Part shown: positions 32,991 to 44,475 of the stretch, one piece after another | Layout of the letters: each line of letters begins with the position of its first letter | Position numbering within the stretch: position 1 is the first letter of the stretch | Origin: Melitaea cinxia | Taxonomy: Eukaryota; Arthropoda; Insecta; Lepidoptera; Nymphalidae | Length of the DNA stretch: 64,000 nucleotides | Direction: 5' to 3' | Assembly (NCBI RefSeq): GCF_905220565.1 | Contig: NC_059396.1 | Location: 19,961,206-20,025,205 of the forward strand | Notes under the pieces: generated by a model | What the model was told of the DNA's origin: nothing | Seen by the model: the letters and a program-made list of their open reading frames with translations, nothing else | The model's database searches: none | Translations under genes and position numbers: made by a program

Positions 32991-33524
32991 TGTACTGTTC
33001 GTTCCTTTATAAATCACTCTCACGGCATATAATTATTATTAAAAAAAAAACTATATAACCCTATAGTCTAATAGTTGGTACAAGTCTTTTATTGAATCAT
33101 AAAATATCCTAAGAACACCATTATACCACGTACTCGATAGTTTTGGGGGTAAGTTGGATGTATATTAATGAAGATTGAGAGTCGCCGCAGCACGGTAGAC
33201 GTCAGACTGCAGCGGGGCACGTTTTGTTACCGAATCGATTTAAAAGAAACAAATGCTCTGAAAATATTGCCTTGCTATGTTATAGCAACTTCTCTTTAAT
33301 TTTCAGAGTATTAAAATATAGAGTCACAACTATGATTCCCATATTATTAATACGTGTTAAATACATTGAACATTTAATAGGACACGTAGATGAACGAATA
33401 TCCTATAACAATAGATTTCAAATACGTGTTTATTTATTGTTAGTTGGTTTATTATGACGCGTTGATTTGAAATAGAAACACATATTTTATCATATTTTTG
33501 AATATTTTTTTTTATATTTTTTAT

Positions 33525-33772
33525 ACGATGATAGGCTTGCGTTTGACCACTATTTTACATGATGATAAGTGAAAAAGCGGTCTAAGATGGAGCACGCTTA
33601 CCTAGAAGTAACCTATTCACTCGTGACTTAAAGATCCCCAGGTCATAGCTTTCGGAAAACACAGACGCTGGTAGAGAGTTCCATTCTTTGGCCGTACGGA
33701 TCAAGAATGTACTAGCGAATCGCTTAGTGCGTATAAGGGGAATGTCAACCATGTAAGGGTGGCGTAAAAAAT
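33525..33772 (-). mobile_element. LINE fragment: reverse-transcriptase ORF C-terminus and 3' UTR
   Basis: Read on minus, one frame gives TFLIRTAKEWNSLPASVFSE, then YDLGIFKSRVNRLLLGKRAP and a stop. This is the familiar C-terminal tail of non-LTR retrotransposon ORF2 proteins (CR1/Jockey type). The preceding residues RHPYMVDIPLIRTKRFAS also fit. About 75 bp of 3' UTR follow. It is too short to be functional. Confidence 0.8.
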
Positions 33773-33947
33773 AAGTTTCCTGCTTTAATTTGAGTTGACA
33801 AAACTAATCATAAGTTTAGATATCTGCAAATCATCCCATAGTGAACAAATAATATTATCTCATTCCTTTTTTTTTCAAAAAAACAGCATTTAAAACAATC
33901 TCCTTAAATATTGCTACCGTCGAATAAACTTTTTTATATGCTATACT

Positions 33948-34193
33948 ACTACGTCGGCAAACAAGCTTAAGAATTACTGATGGGAAGCGAATATCGTAGT
34001 TTATAGACGCCTATCCCCAATCCCCCCAGGAGCTCTGGTCACATTATTCACCATAGGAACACAAAAATACTAGAAAGCAAGATTATTTACTTGTAATCTT
34101 ATATAAGGTCGAGGTACTTCTCCCGTTCAGGCTTCAGATCTTCCAGATTTTGAGCAGGATATTTCCTGCTGTGTCCTCAGTAATTTCCTGAAC
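33948..34193 (+). mobile_element. CACTAGGTCGGC-family repeat
   Basis: Actacgtcggcaaacaagct starts it. The internal caacaccagaagcatcgcaag block is deleted, and it ends gagcaggatatttcctgctg. Confidence 0.75.
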
Positions 34194-34199
34194 TTAAAA

Positions 34200-35240
34200 C
34201 ATAAACTTTAACATAAATTTATATCTATCCTTACATAAACTTCATCATCGAGAATTTGGTCCAAGCAACAATATAACAGAAATGGTTTAAAACGTCTCCT
34301 TCGTTGCTTGTAATCTCATGCTGTTATAAAAATTTCGACATGCAACACATAGCATGCTTGTTTTCATCACAACATATGTATAAGGTTGTATTATCAGCGC
34401 GCAATGAACGCTGAAAGCTTACAACGCACAAACGTCGGACACGTAAGACGAAGCTGCAATGCTATGCATATTGCATAAGTAATGTAGGTAGTGCACCTGA
34501 CACCTCGCTACACTTCGACAGAAATATTAGCTTCTAGAATTGTAGCGTTTATATATAAAATATCGTAGTCGAATTTCGTTACGAAACTGTAAAATTCACT
34601 GACATTTGAAATATTTGGTTGGTATTGTATTTGGAGCTAGACGACCCACGAGGTTTCACTTGCATATGACATTAGTGGCTAGTGTTCTACTGTCTTCTTC
34701 GTCTCAACTTTTAAGAAAACAGCAGCAGATTAAATTGGGTATTAAAGATTACGAAAACATTTTTGGAGCGCTTTCTACAATTATGTTGATACTAAATCTA
34801 TTTTTTGCTATTTTTGTCTCCCTGTCGTGACAGATCTTAAACCCACACCACGACCTAAAAAAATTGCTAAATAAAAAGGGAATATTCGACAAATCACTGT
34901 ATCAAGTTGGCGGACAACGCTCCAGCCTTCCTCCTAAACAAAGGCGCGGTTTTTTCCCAGTTGTAGTACTAAAGAAAATAGAATTCACCTCTTTATATTA
35001 TGGAATAACAATATCAAATAATTTAACAAAATTAAACTTTACAGATCCTGTATAAATAGACAAATACCGTGGAAATGAGTTTATAAATAACTCTGTTTAA
35101 CGTTTCAATTAACAATGAAATCAAACTAAATTTAAACAATCAGTTAATTATTATCAAAAGGATTGTTTGCGAGCGCGCTCATGCTGAAGAGTGGATACAG
35201 TTGAAGGGCAATGAACATTATATTTGTAAATTCTAATTTA
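34200..35240. other. Intron sequence, no recognised element
   Basis: Two open plus frames (34606-34830 and 34864-35055) lack motifs I know. The first contains a serine run and a hydrophobic end. It could be a decayed transposon gene, but nothing supports that directly. Confidence 0.4.
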
Positions 35241-35250
35241 AATTAAAGAT

Positions 35251-35416
35251 TATTCAGTTCAGTTCAGACTATTGTAGTCCACTGCTGGACATAGGCTTCC
35301 CCAAGTTAGCGCCAGACATTCCATTTTTCCGCAATCCTCATCCAGCCTACAACGGCAATATTACGTAGATCGATGGTCCAACGGCCGGAGGACGTCCCAC
35401 ACTGCGTTTGCCAAAA
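35251..35416 (-). mobile_element. RTE LINE 3' end with C-terminal coding remnant
   Basis: Read on minus, the sequence runs from a glycine-arginine-proline-rich start (cgtcctccggccgttggacc) through ggctggatgaggattgcgg and tggaatgtctggcgctaac to aagcctatgtccagcagtgg. This matches the layout of the RTE ORF C-terminus (GRPP...W....GW...A....W...GEAYVQQWT) with frameshifts. The last 20 bases are the tail shared with the SINE-like family, linking the two. Confidence 0.75.
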
Positions 35417-35959
35417 AGATTATACTTACATTTAATCAAGGCTCCATGAAACATGATGTTCAAAATCTACATCTATCTAAAGATCACGGCCCAAATATAC
35501 TGTTCTCAAATCGTGTTCATGTGATGAGTATGGTATTATTCAACATAAAGATTGTATCGTCCAGCAATAAACAAGTAATCCAGTGTTTTGTTCAGCCAAC
35601 TGTTGCGCCGTGATCTAGTGGCTGTATTTGCACTAGAACGAGATCTATACTCGTACATGTTACCGATAAAATGCATGACAAACAAACGCTCGAAAGTTTT
35701 TGTTTCCGCCAATATTGTGACGCGTGACTCGCGACCGGTTTTATAACAAGCTCGATGAAAAATTGATAAAAAACGCATTTATATCCCGTTTCACGCATTT
35801 CGGAAGTACGATAGAAAAAATTGAATGTCCTATTCCTAGGAATTTGTATCCTATATTGTTTGAATCGGTGAATTCTAAAAGTTATTTATTTAAACCGTTT
35901 TAAAATACTGGTGTAGTGGATCTTAACAGAAGCTTGGAGTAGATATCTGCATTTCAACT

Positions 35960-36110
35960 ACCTAATAATTGTTTCTGGTTTGGTTTTTGTCCTCGAGTCT
36001 CACTTTTGCGCCAAGGAGAAAATGTTAATTCCTTAGTCTTGTTTGTTATGTTAGACACATTATGGCGATCATTGCTCATGTTCATTACCTCTAGTAGGAA
36101 AACTGTCCAC
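35960..36110. mobile_element. Degenerate SINE body
   Basis: Tggcgatcattgctcatgtt and agtaggaaaactgtccacc correspond to the gatcgttactcatagtagg region of Metulj-like SINEs. A parallel decayed copy is at 43190-43390. Confidence 0.35.
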
Positions 36111-36159
36111 CATCCCAAATGCGCCTCCTTGTAAGACAATAATTGAGGATTCTAATGTC

Positions 36160-36445
36160 ACAGACGCCACGTTGGCGCAACGGTCATAGCCATGAATTGT
36201 ACCTGTTGCGCTGGCGGTTGCGGGTTCGATTCCCGCACATGACAAACATTTGTATTGGCCATACAGGTGGTCTGAGTGTTTGTGCAGTCTTAGTGGGTCT
36301 CCCCACCGTACCTCGGGGAGCTCGGGAATATATCCGCCAATCCGCATTGGAGCAGCATGGTGGATTAAGCTCTGATCCTTCTCCTACATGGGGAAAGAGG
36401 CCTATGCCCAGTAGTGTAATATTACAGGCTGAAGCGTATGGACAG
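36160..36445 (+). mobile_element. Metulj-like tRNA SINE with complete tail
   Basis: Cagacgccacgttggcgcaa, gcgggttcgattcccgcaca, attggccatacaggtggtct, ctccccaccgtacctcgggg, catggggaaagaggcctat and attacaggctgaagcg run from pol III head to LINE-like tail. A segment (roughly the cgtcggtcccgg part) is missing relative to 5120. Confidence 0.85.
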
Positions 36446-37009
36446 ATGGGAGTCGCCTAGGAGTAGGATCTAGCTTAGCCAGACGTCTTGGCTTAGTTTA
36501 ATATCGTGTTTTTATCATGATTAGATTTTTTTACTATCAATGAAGTTTGAATGACATATATTTTTAAAAGAAGGTAAAATTACGGTGTAATAAAATGTAA
36601 CATATTCTGTCAGATATTCTTGTTACTACATAAGCTCGTTGTGAATAATTAATGCCCAAAGCCCGCTTGTGCTGTGGCCCTAAAACAGAATATCATTTTA
36701 ACACTAGAATGTTGCTACAATTTAAACTATTTTATGTGATACTAGACTTGTATGTGTAGAATTAATATTCCTCTTTTTTATACAATATACTTAATTAATA
36801 AGTACTTAGTAAGTATCAAACTATTATCAGAGTTCTGCATGATTCTGAAAAACTATAGTCAAAAATTAAAATATACTGTTCTTTTTTTCCTATTACCTAA
36901 ATACATATAGAGGTGTCTACGGATTTTAATCGTACTATAAATATAGATTAAATAAATTTATTTTGAAACAAAGGACTCAAACAAACAAAAATCGCACAAA
37001 ATCGCCATA

Positions 37010-37280
37010 GCAGCGTCGGAGACAGATCTAATTAAATTATATTTATTCCGAGTCACTTCGAAATGAAAACGGCCACATTTCGGGCGGAAGCACCTTCGCG
37101 AATAATTTAAAACGCAATAAATCGCTATGAACGGTTAATTAGACAACGAGGCGCCTTGCACTAGCAGGGCTCGGAAGAATCTGCCGGATTTAAGGTGAAA
37201 CGCTTAATTACTGCGCCCAATGTTTCATAATGAGCGTCGGTTGGAGTCCATGAACACATGAGATTGCCCTTAAACAGCTA
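37010..37280. promoter_or_regulatory. Candidate conserved non-coding element
   Basis: This is a repeat-free island with several TTAATTA-type homeodomain cores (tctaattaaattat, cggttaattagac, cgcttaattactg) within 200 bp, plus aaaacggccacatttcgggc. Clustered homeodomain-like sites in the intron of a neuronal gene are what an enhancer would look like, but this is inference. Confidence 0.3.
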
Positions 37281-37399
37281 ATTTTGGTCCTCGAATATAC
37301 AAATAGAATAAATTTATAGATTTGTCAATTTTCGTATGTATGTCCGTGATTTTTATACTACATATTTCACATTTTTCGTTCAAGTTGTTGTACGAGTAT

Positions 37400-37542
37400 G
37401 TAAATAAAAATTAATGTTTCTAAGCGCATAACTCAAGAATGGTTCGAACAATACGGCTAATTTATTTTTTTGTATGTTCCTTAAGGCCCACGAATTGTTT
37501 TCACTTGTCTTTTGACAAAACGAAATCTGTCCGGGGAGCTAG
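37400..37542 (+). mobile_element. Helitron-like 3' end
   Basis: Ctaagcgcataactcaagaa, acggctaatttattttttt and cgaaatctgtccggggagct are followed by AG at 37541-37542, completing CTAG before T. It resembles a diverged version of the 20145 family. Confidence 0.6.
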
Positions 37543-37751
37543 TAAATAATATAATAAATAATCTTTTTTGTAGTCCATAAAGAAACATTACAAAAAAACT
37601 GATACATACAAAGAAATATGTACAAAGACGGGCTTATCAATCTTTGGGTATAGGACAGGTCGTAGATAAAGAGAAGCGGTAGGGAAGTATACAAATAGTT
37701 CGTAAAGAATTGGCATAGAGCCTACAAACAATATGAAATATAATAAGAAAT

Positions 37752-37910
37752 AAATATACTACATCACTACTTAGTATAAAACAAAGTCACTTTCGCTATC
37801 TGTATGCTTAGATCTTTAAAACTACGCCATGGATTTTGATGAGATTTTCTTTAGTAAATAGAGTTATTCCAGAGAAAGGTTTATATGTATAATACATGCA
37901 TAAATATTAG
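37752..37910 (+). mobile_element. Helitron-like 5' end
   Basis: Cttagtataaaacaaagtca, gcttagatctttaaaactac and atggattttgatgagatttt are the start of a widespread lepidopteran element. The 3' end was not found. Confidence 0.5.
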
Positions 37911-38479
37911 AGCAACACTGATAATTTTAGAAGTTTTTAATATGATGTCGTATATAAACACATTTATTTGCGCTTACATTGCAAATATTTGTTTTATATT
38001 TAGTATTTTATATTTTATATATACAAATGTATATATACACTACCTAAACAAAATACTACACAATATATAATAGAGGTGCCAATGATATTTGAGTTATTGC
38101 AGTGTAAGAAAATTATTTATCAATGAATATTAGAACAGCTTCATGAATTAAACTCAAAACTTTTTTCAAACTCTTATCACATTGAAAATTCTAAAATGAT
38201 AATAATTATACCTACACTCTTATTATGATATAGCCGTTATCATATCTGTAAAAATTATACATAGTCGATCACTAATTAATTTAAAAGATTGTCAATTGAC
38301 TAATTTTGGCAAATATTAATATTTTACTATTAAAAGGGTCCGCTGGCCAGCAGTTTTTTCCTCGGTTAATATATCGATTCCCAGTTCATAGTAGAGTATC
38401 TTAAGAAGTATTTTTCATTGCATTACATATCCTTCTGACAACCAAATATCTATTTTATTTACCGTAAACTCATATGACA

Positions 38480-38780
38480 GCAATAAACGAAACGTGGGCG
38501 TATCACGCCTTCCATTCCTTCGATTACAAAATATCTAACATATTGGTAGAGTAAAATTTGTTAGTGCAGTCCATTCAAATAAGTCAAGTACACTTGCAAT
38601 AATCGAGTTTTAACACTTCTCGTGGCAATCAGAGCGTATTGACGGCGAATTGCGGCAACCGGACGACTTCCGAGTGTTAGCCGACAACTTGCCGAATACG
38701 CGGAACGAACTTACTTCTAATAGAGCCATTACTGGATCTCTCCGCCCTTTCTAATGCTATTTCGACTGAGTGGATAGTAG
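38480..38780. promoter_or_regulatory. Candidate conserved non-coding element
   Basis: This is a GC-richer unique block with gcgtattgacggcgaattgc, cggacgacttccgagtgtt and tgccgaatacgcggaacga. No repeat or coding signature is seen. Confidence 0.25.
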
Positions 38781-38993
38781 AGATTTACTCAACTACGTGG
38801 CTGCTTTTAAGTTGAGGTAGACATGTGTGGTTTAATTGGTTCAAGTGTTTTGTTAAGTTAGTGCAGGGTTGTGGATTTCAATGAGAATTGAACACTGAGA
38901 TAGTAGGAATTGATGAATAAAATTATATCAGGAAAAATTCACATTATTTATTAGTACGCATGCAATAATGCATTGTATTAATGGACTACATTT

Positions 38994-39797
38994 TTAACTG
39001 ACTTCAAAAAAGGAGGAGGTTACTCAATTTATATATTTTTAACCGACTTCCAAAAAAAGAGGAGGTTCTCAATTCGACTGTATTATTTTTTTTTTTTTTT
39101 TTATGTATGTTACATCAGAACTTTTGACTGGGTGGACCGATTTCGACAAATTTTCTTTTAATCGAAAGGTGGTGTGTGCCAATTGGTCCCATTTAAATTT
39201 ATTTGAGATCTAACAACTACTTTTCGAGCTATATCTAATAATGCGTTTTTACTTTACGCTTTTTTCGTCGACCTACGTTGTATTATACCGCATAACTTTC
39301 TACTGGATGTACCGATTTTGATAATTCTTTTTTCGTTGGAAAGGAGATATCTTAAGTTTAGTACCATGATAAGGAAACCAGGATCTGATGATGAGATCCT
39401 AGAGAAATCGAGGGAATCTCTTGAAAATCCGCAATAACTTTTTACTAGGTGTACCGATTTTGATAATTCTTTTTTTGTTGGAAAGAAGATATCCCTAGCT
39501 TAGTACCATGATAAGGAAACCAGGATCTGATGATGGGATCCCAGAGAAATCGAGGGAACTTCTTGAAAATCCGCAATAACTTTTTACTGGGTGTACCAAT
39601 TTTAATGATTTTTAATTTAATCGAAAGCCGATGATTATCATGTAGTCACATTTAAATTTCATCGAGATCTGATAACTACTTTTTGCGTAATCTTTGATTA
39701 TGCGTTGTTACTTGACTATTTTTTCGTCGATCTGCGTTGTATTACTCGTCGATGTAATTGAAGTCGGTTTTTTTTTCGTTTGCGAGCAAACACAATT
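38994..39797 (+). mobile_element. ACCGACTTC-family repeat, longest copy, internal modules duplicated
   Basis: The 5' end is present twice (ttaactgacttcaaaaaagg at 38994 and aaccgacttccaaaaaaaga at 39041). The 147 bp module beginning accgattttgataattc occurs twice in tandem (about 39311-39457 and 39458-39600), versus once in the copies at 14299 and 27941. It ends gcgagcaaacacaattatt. Confidence 0.85.
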
Positions 39798-40036
39798 ATT
39801 TTATGTATGTTCGGGGATAACTTTGTCGTTTATGAACCGATTTTGATAATTCTTTTTTTTATTAGAAAGGTGATATCCCAAGTGTGGTACCATGATAAGG
39901 AGACCAGGATCTGAGAATGAAATCCCAGAGAAATCGAGGGAAACCCTCGAAAAAGAGTTCATTTTTTTCGTCTACTTACGTTGTCTTACTTGTCGATGTA
40001 ATTGAAGTCGGTTTTTTTTCGTTTGCAAGCAAATTT
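39798..40036 (+). mobile_element. ACCGACTTC-family repeat, second subfamily
   Basis: It follows the previous copy directly. Atgttcggggataactttgt, ccaagtgtggtaccatgat, gagggaaaccctcgaaaaag and gtttgcaagcaaattt match the 21611 copy rather than its neighbour. Confidence 0.75.
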
Positions 40037-40043
40037 CATGTGA

Positions 40044-40302
40044 TCTATAATATAAAAATGAGTCGCTGAATGTGTTGCTAAGCGCAAAACTCGAGAACGG
40101 TTGGACCGATTTCGCTAATTCTTTTTTTTTTAATATTCCTTGAAGTACGAGGATGTTTCTTACGGAGAGAAAAATTCTAAAAAAAAATTTAAATTTCCTG
40201 AAAAAGTCTAAAAACAACACTTTTCTATACTTCCATATAAAAGATTTGTGATAATACTTAAAAGTCACTGTTAGGCGATACGAAGTTCGCCGGGTCAGCT
40301 AG
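40044..40302 (+). mobile_element. Helitron-like element, empty-site copy of the 20145 family
   Basis: It runs TCTATAATATAAAAATGAG to cgccgggtcagctag, 259 bp. It carries uninterrupted gaacggttggaccgatttcg, the pre-insertion form of the site occupied by the P-like transposon at 20208. Confidence 0.85.
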
Positions 40303-40680
40303 TTGATTATACAATAAATTTTATGTAATTATAAAAAACGCAGTAAAACAGCAAAGCAGAATGAATATAAAATAATCATATCTTTATTAGTATTAATTAT
40401 CGCGTATATCCGTTTGTACACACACATAATGCAAGGTACACAAAACTAATCAACAAAGGAAATTAATCCACAAATGATGTTTGCTCACTCACAGAAGCAA
40501 ATGTAAGCAAATTATCGGCTACGATTCTCAGGTGTTGCGAGCGACCAATTATGCTGTTTGACCGTGCGACGGCCTACAAACAAACACGCTTCGAAGACGG
40601 ACATATCCACAAACACAACTATAGGTCGTACAAAGTCTATCTTAGATTACTAAATATTATGATATTTACAGATAGTCATC

Positions 40681-40706
40681 ATATAAATAATAAATAAATA
40701 AATAAG

Positions 40707-40769
<63 letters not shown>

Positions 40770-40773
40770 ATAT
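40681..40773. repeat. (TAAA)n microsatellite
   Basis: About 90 bp of AAAT/TAAA tetranucleotide runs with a few interruptions near the left end. The open frame of repeating FIYL on the minus strand is an artefact of it. Confidence 0.95.
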
Positions 40774-41087
40774 TGATACGCTAAGGTTAAGATGTTCGCT
40801 CCCTTTTTAGAAAAACCCTCATAATCACTCCACATAAATTATATATCATTTTATAGATAATTGCTAGCTCTACCGGTGTCAATAACGAAAAAATGTATTA
40901 TTGCTTTTGTTTTTGTAAATTAATTAATTATTAAAATTATGTACGACTTTAATTTTGAAACAACGTCAACGTCGGTCGGTCGGTAAATTTTTGGTTCAAT
41001 ATCAAGTCAACTGACGAATACTTTTTTTTCTAACTTTGTCAAGTGTAAGTTGTATTTAGTGAGAATTATTCGTACGGCTATAGCTAG
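40774..41087 (+). mobile_element. Helitron-like repeat, TAATACGCTAAG family with CTAG end
   Basis: Attgatacgctaaggttaag, attgctagctctaccggtg and acaacgtcaacgtcggtcg match 10790. It ends cgtacggctatagctag before T at 41087. The microsatellite abuts its start. Confidence 0.65.
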
Positions 41088-41652
41088 TTTATCTTAGTTC
41101 TTAGCTTTTAGTTTTAAATCATAGGTTTTTAAACCGAGTTAGTCACTGCAACTAACAAGTTGCTGTTTTACATTGCTATTTAGCAGATGCGTCTTCAATC
41201 TCCGCACATGAACAATTCGGAATACATCTAGACATGTGCATATTGAGTGTATTTTTCCAAATTCTTTCCAAATGTTTATTAAATAACGTTAAAAGATTCA
41301 TCAAGCATCTAAAATAATAAAATATTCTTTAAATCAAATAGTTGTTTTAGCTACAATTAACTAAGTCCAAATATTACAAAATAAAATATTGTTCTCAGAT
41401 CACTTTGTGTACGAAATTATATTAATTCCTAAAACGAGAAAAACTAAATGAAATATATTACAAAAAGTACTAGGCTAACATAACAATGTAACAGTAAATG
41501 TTATTATGTCCCGTATAAAAAGATTACTTTAATATTCTTTCTTTAGTAATAACTCGAATATATAATCCTAAAAGATGTAGACATTTTATGTAAAATTGAA
41601 TTATGAACTTAAGATAGATGTTGCTGAATATTTTCGATTTTTTTTTTAATAT

Positions 41653-41905
41653 CACTAGGTCGGCAAATAATTGTACGGCTCTCCTGATGGTAAGCGATTA
41701 CTGTAAGCTATTGACGCCTACAACACCAGAACAATCGCAAGCGCGTTGTCGACCCTACCTCAAACTCCCAGGAGCTCTGGTCACCTTACTCATCACAGGA
41801 AAAGAACACTGTTTGAAAGTGTATTATTTAGCTTTGATCTTCTGTGAGGTCGAGGTGCTTGTCAAGTCGGACAGAAAGTCTCCTACCATGCCGTAGCTCA
41901 GTTTT
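41653..41905 (+). mobile_element. CACTAGGTCGGC-family repeat
   Basis: Cactaggtcggcaaataatt, cctgatggtaagcgattact, ccaggagctctggtcacctt and tctgtgaggtcgaggtgctt are present. The tail is diverged. Confidence 0.75.
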
Positions 41906-42099
41906 ATTATATTCACTTTTTTCCCTTAGCAAGCACAGATAGCAAAACTTGTGTAGGCCATATTTGTCATTCACTTGGAGCTTTTGATTGTAGTGATGTA
42001 TTTTTAGACTCTTAGTCTAACTCTACTAGATGCTAGTGAGCGCAAGGCGTTTATTTCTTATTTATCTTTGATCTTAAATCTTAACATTATTCAGTCTGA

Positions 42100-42405
42100 T
42101 GGAAGAACACAAAACGGTTGTTTCAAGCGAAGATGTGCCAGTTGTTATTCATAAGATTAACTTATTGCGCTCGACAGACCCTAAAGGCCGTCTAATAAAT
42201 AAGAACGTAATTAGAATACCTGAGACTCCGAGAATAACTTTCGTCTTATTAAAATTTGCATTCCGCTCTCTTTTAGCGAGCGTTGCTTATTTTCTGTATT
42301 TTTTTATTAATACCGGCCAGCTGGGTCTTATTTTGTTTAGCTCGGATGTTCGTGTACTCGCTTCGTATTGTACCTTGATTTTCTACAACGGTTTCGGGAA
42401 ATAAC
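42100..42405. other. Open frame of 101 codons, unrecognised
   Basis: The N-terminal half is charged (SSEDVPVVIHKINLLRSTDP) and the C-terminal half hydrophobic. No known domain and no repeat match. It may mark unique conserved sequence rather than a gene. Confidence 0.2.
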
Positions 42406-42559
42406 AGTATTTTATATATATTCTTTATTGCTCTTTAAAAAAGAAACAAGTAAAAATCATATTTACAAAGAAAGTTGGCAAGGGCGAACTTATCTCTATG
42501 AGAGATCTCTACCAGTCTGCCCATTGGTGATGAGAATTGGTATTACCAGAGTGATAATG

Positions 42560-42815
42560 ATGATTAGCCCGTTGGCGCAGTTTGTAGTGACCCTGCTTTC
42601 TGCTCCAATAGTTGTGGCTTCGATTCCCATCCCGAGTCTGGGTGTAATATACATATTTATTTATATGTTTATACATATATATATTATTATAAGTATGTTT
42701 ATCGAAAAAAGAAAAAATGTAGCTATACCAGTCGGCTGTTGCCTGTAGCACAGGCATTGGGTTGCTTACTTTAGGAACAAACGACCGTGTGTGTATTGTG
42801 TAGATATTTATTTAT
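42560..42815 (+). mobile_element. tRNA-derived SINE
   Basis: Agcccgttggcgcagtttgt, gtggcttcgattcccatccc (B-box), cagtcggctgttgcctgtag and acaggcattgggttgcttac belong to a distinct SINE subfamily with a (TTTA) tail. The frames crossing it on both strands are shadows. Confidence 0.65.
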
Positions 42816-42818
42816 TTA

Positions 42819-43107
42819 CTAGCTGACCCGGCGAACTTCGTATCGCCTAACACAAACTTTATCGTATGGTATTAAAGTTCAAATTGACTTTTAAGTATTA
42901 TCACAAATCTTTTGTATGGGAGTATAGAAAAGTGTTGTTTTTAGACTTTTTCAGGAAATTTAATTTTTTTTTTAGAATTTTTCTCTCCGTAAAAACCATC
43001 CTCGTACTCCAAGAAATATTTTAAAAAAAGAATTAGCGAAATCGGTCCAACAGTTCTCGAGTTTTGCGCTTAGCAATACATTTAGCGACTCATTTTTATA
43101 TTATAGA
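42819..43107 (-). mobile_element. Helitron-like element, minus copy of the 20145 family
   Basis: CTAG at 42819 with ctgacccggcgaacttcgta, and the reversed start ttatattataga at 43107. It contains the uninterrupted target phrase in reverse (gaaatcggtccaacagttct). Confidence 0.8.
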
Positions 43108-43189
43108 TTTAATGATGATTATAAGTCTATAAGCTTATTTCTTTTATCGGTATATATAAATATATAAGCGTTTATATATATTTGTTTCT

Positions 43190-43390
43190 GGTTCATTTGT
43201 TTATCTTTTTGGTCTTCAAGTCTTGGGGATTATGTAGAGCCATTGATCCAAGTTAATAACACCTGATAATGATCACTGCTCGTGCTAGGATTTATACAAT
43301 TATCTGATGACCCGCGGTATCAATATGGCAAATTAAGCCCTAACTCTATTCCCTTATAGAGGCCACCTCTTCGTTTGCAGTGCGATGTTT
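43190..43390. mobile_element. Degenerate SINE body
   Basis: Aataacacctgataatgatc, atctgatgacccgcggtatc and attcccttatagaggcca parallel the middle and tail of Metulj-like SINEs. No head remains. Confidence 0.4.
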
Positions 43391-43736
43391 GTAGGTTGCA
43401 TCAATTTAATTTGTTTTTTTTTTTTTTTTATTTATGTAAAAAAAACTTTAGCGAAAATACAAATAATTTTAATTTTAAATTCAATTAATTATGAAAATTT
43501 GTTGCTTCAAACGATTATCGTTTAGTCTTCACTGAAATTATAAATTCGTAAATTTTATACTTTAATTACAAAATAACTAGAATAGTTTAAGCGTGTATTT
43601 TCAATGTATTCTATTGTTAAATATTTCGTAGCTCAGTTTGAAATTAAATGTTCTAAAACTTTATAATATCTATTGTATTTACTTAAAACTAGCCGTGCCC
43701 TGCGGTTTCATTTTCGAGGTTTGTTTGTATTTAGTA

Positions 43737-44027
43737 CTTTGTACTGTGTGGCTACGGTACTGAGGCGACTAAGGGATAACACAGTTCCGCTACCACCTTT
43801 TAACTTAAAAAGCCGACCGGGTGGCGGGATAACCATCCAACTACTAGCTTTGAAATACACAGACCGAAGACGGGCAGCAGCGTCTTCGGTGCGACAAAGC
43901 CAGTACTGCGGTCACCAACCCACCTGCCTGGCAAAGTGACTATGGGCAAAACACATGAGTTCACGTTATTTTTGGCGTAAACTTGTGGAGGCCTATGTCC
44001 AGCAGTGGACTGTATAGGCTGTAATGA
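43737..44027 (+). mobile_element. RTE-tailed SINE-like element with 12 bp target duplication
   Basis: Gtactgtgtggctacggtac at 43741 is joined directly to gaggcgactaagggataac. About 38 bp present in other copies (the tatagccaccccctctcttc region) is deleted. The tail gcagtggactgtataggctg is followed by taatga. Direct repeat ttgtatttagta lies at 43725-43736 and 44028-44039. Confidence 0.8.
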
Positions 44028-44139
44028 TTGTATTTAGTATCGCGTATTACTACTAGTATATCCATTTGACAAAACACAGTCATTTTGAAATACTTAGACA
44101 ATAGACAAACACTTCATTTTTATTTACATTTATAAATTT

Positions 44140-44330
44140 GATTGCCGTTCTGGTGTAGTAGTGTGTAAGTTCCATTAACAACGACGCTCACAGATTCGAT
44201 ACCGTCGTTAGTCATAGATATTATTTCTGTTATTAATATTCATGTCTTTTCTATGTGTTTATCCCTGTGGCTCTCATTACCTCGGAGAAAATTGTCGGTT
44301 TTGGTAATGGTCATAAAAGTCTGATAATAA
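44140..44330 (+). mobile_element. SINE with tRNA-like head
   Basis: Attgccgttctggtgtagta, a decayed B-box (cagattcgataccg) and gtggctctcattacctcgga resemble the 29041 subfamily. The tail is joined to a fragment of another repeat at 44335. Confidence 0.55.
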
Positions 44331-44334
44331 AAAA

Positions 44335-44475
44335 GAGCTCTGGTCACCTTACTCACCACAGGAACATAACACTACCTAAAAGCAGCTATAGCTGTGACCT
44401 TCTGTAAGGTCGATGTGCCCCCCCAGTCGGATTGCCCCAGATTTTCAGCAGAATATTTCTTTCTATACCCTTCTT
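44335..44475 (+). mobile_element. CACTAGGTCGGC-family repeat, 3' fragment
   Basis: Gagctctggtcaccttactc, ggaacataacactacctaaa and cccccagtcggattgcccc are present. Confidence 0.7.

Noticed and set aside
36069..36460. 92- and 105-codon frames on opposite strands
   Set aside because: Both are shadows of the Metulj-like SINE at 36160.
40650..40835. Open frame of repeating FIYL residues
   Set aside because: It is a translation of the (TAAA)n microsatellite.
42368..42757. Frames of 82-126 codons on both strands
   Set aside because: They cover a tRNA SINE and its TA-rich tail.
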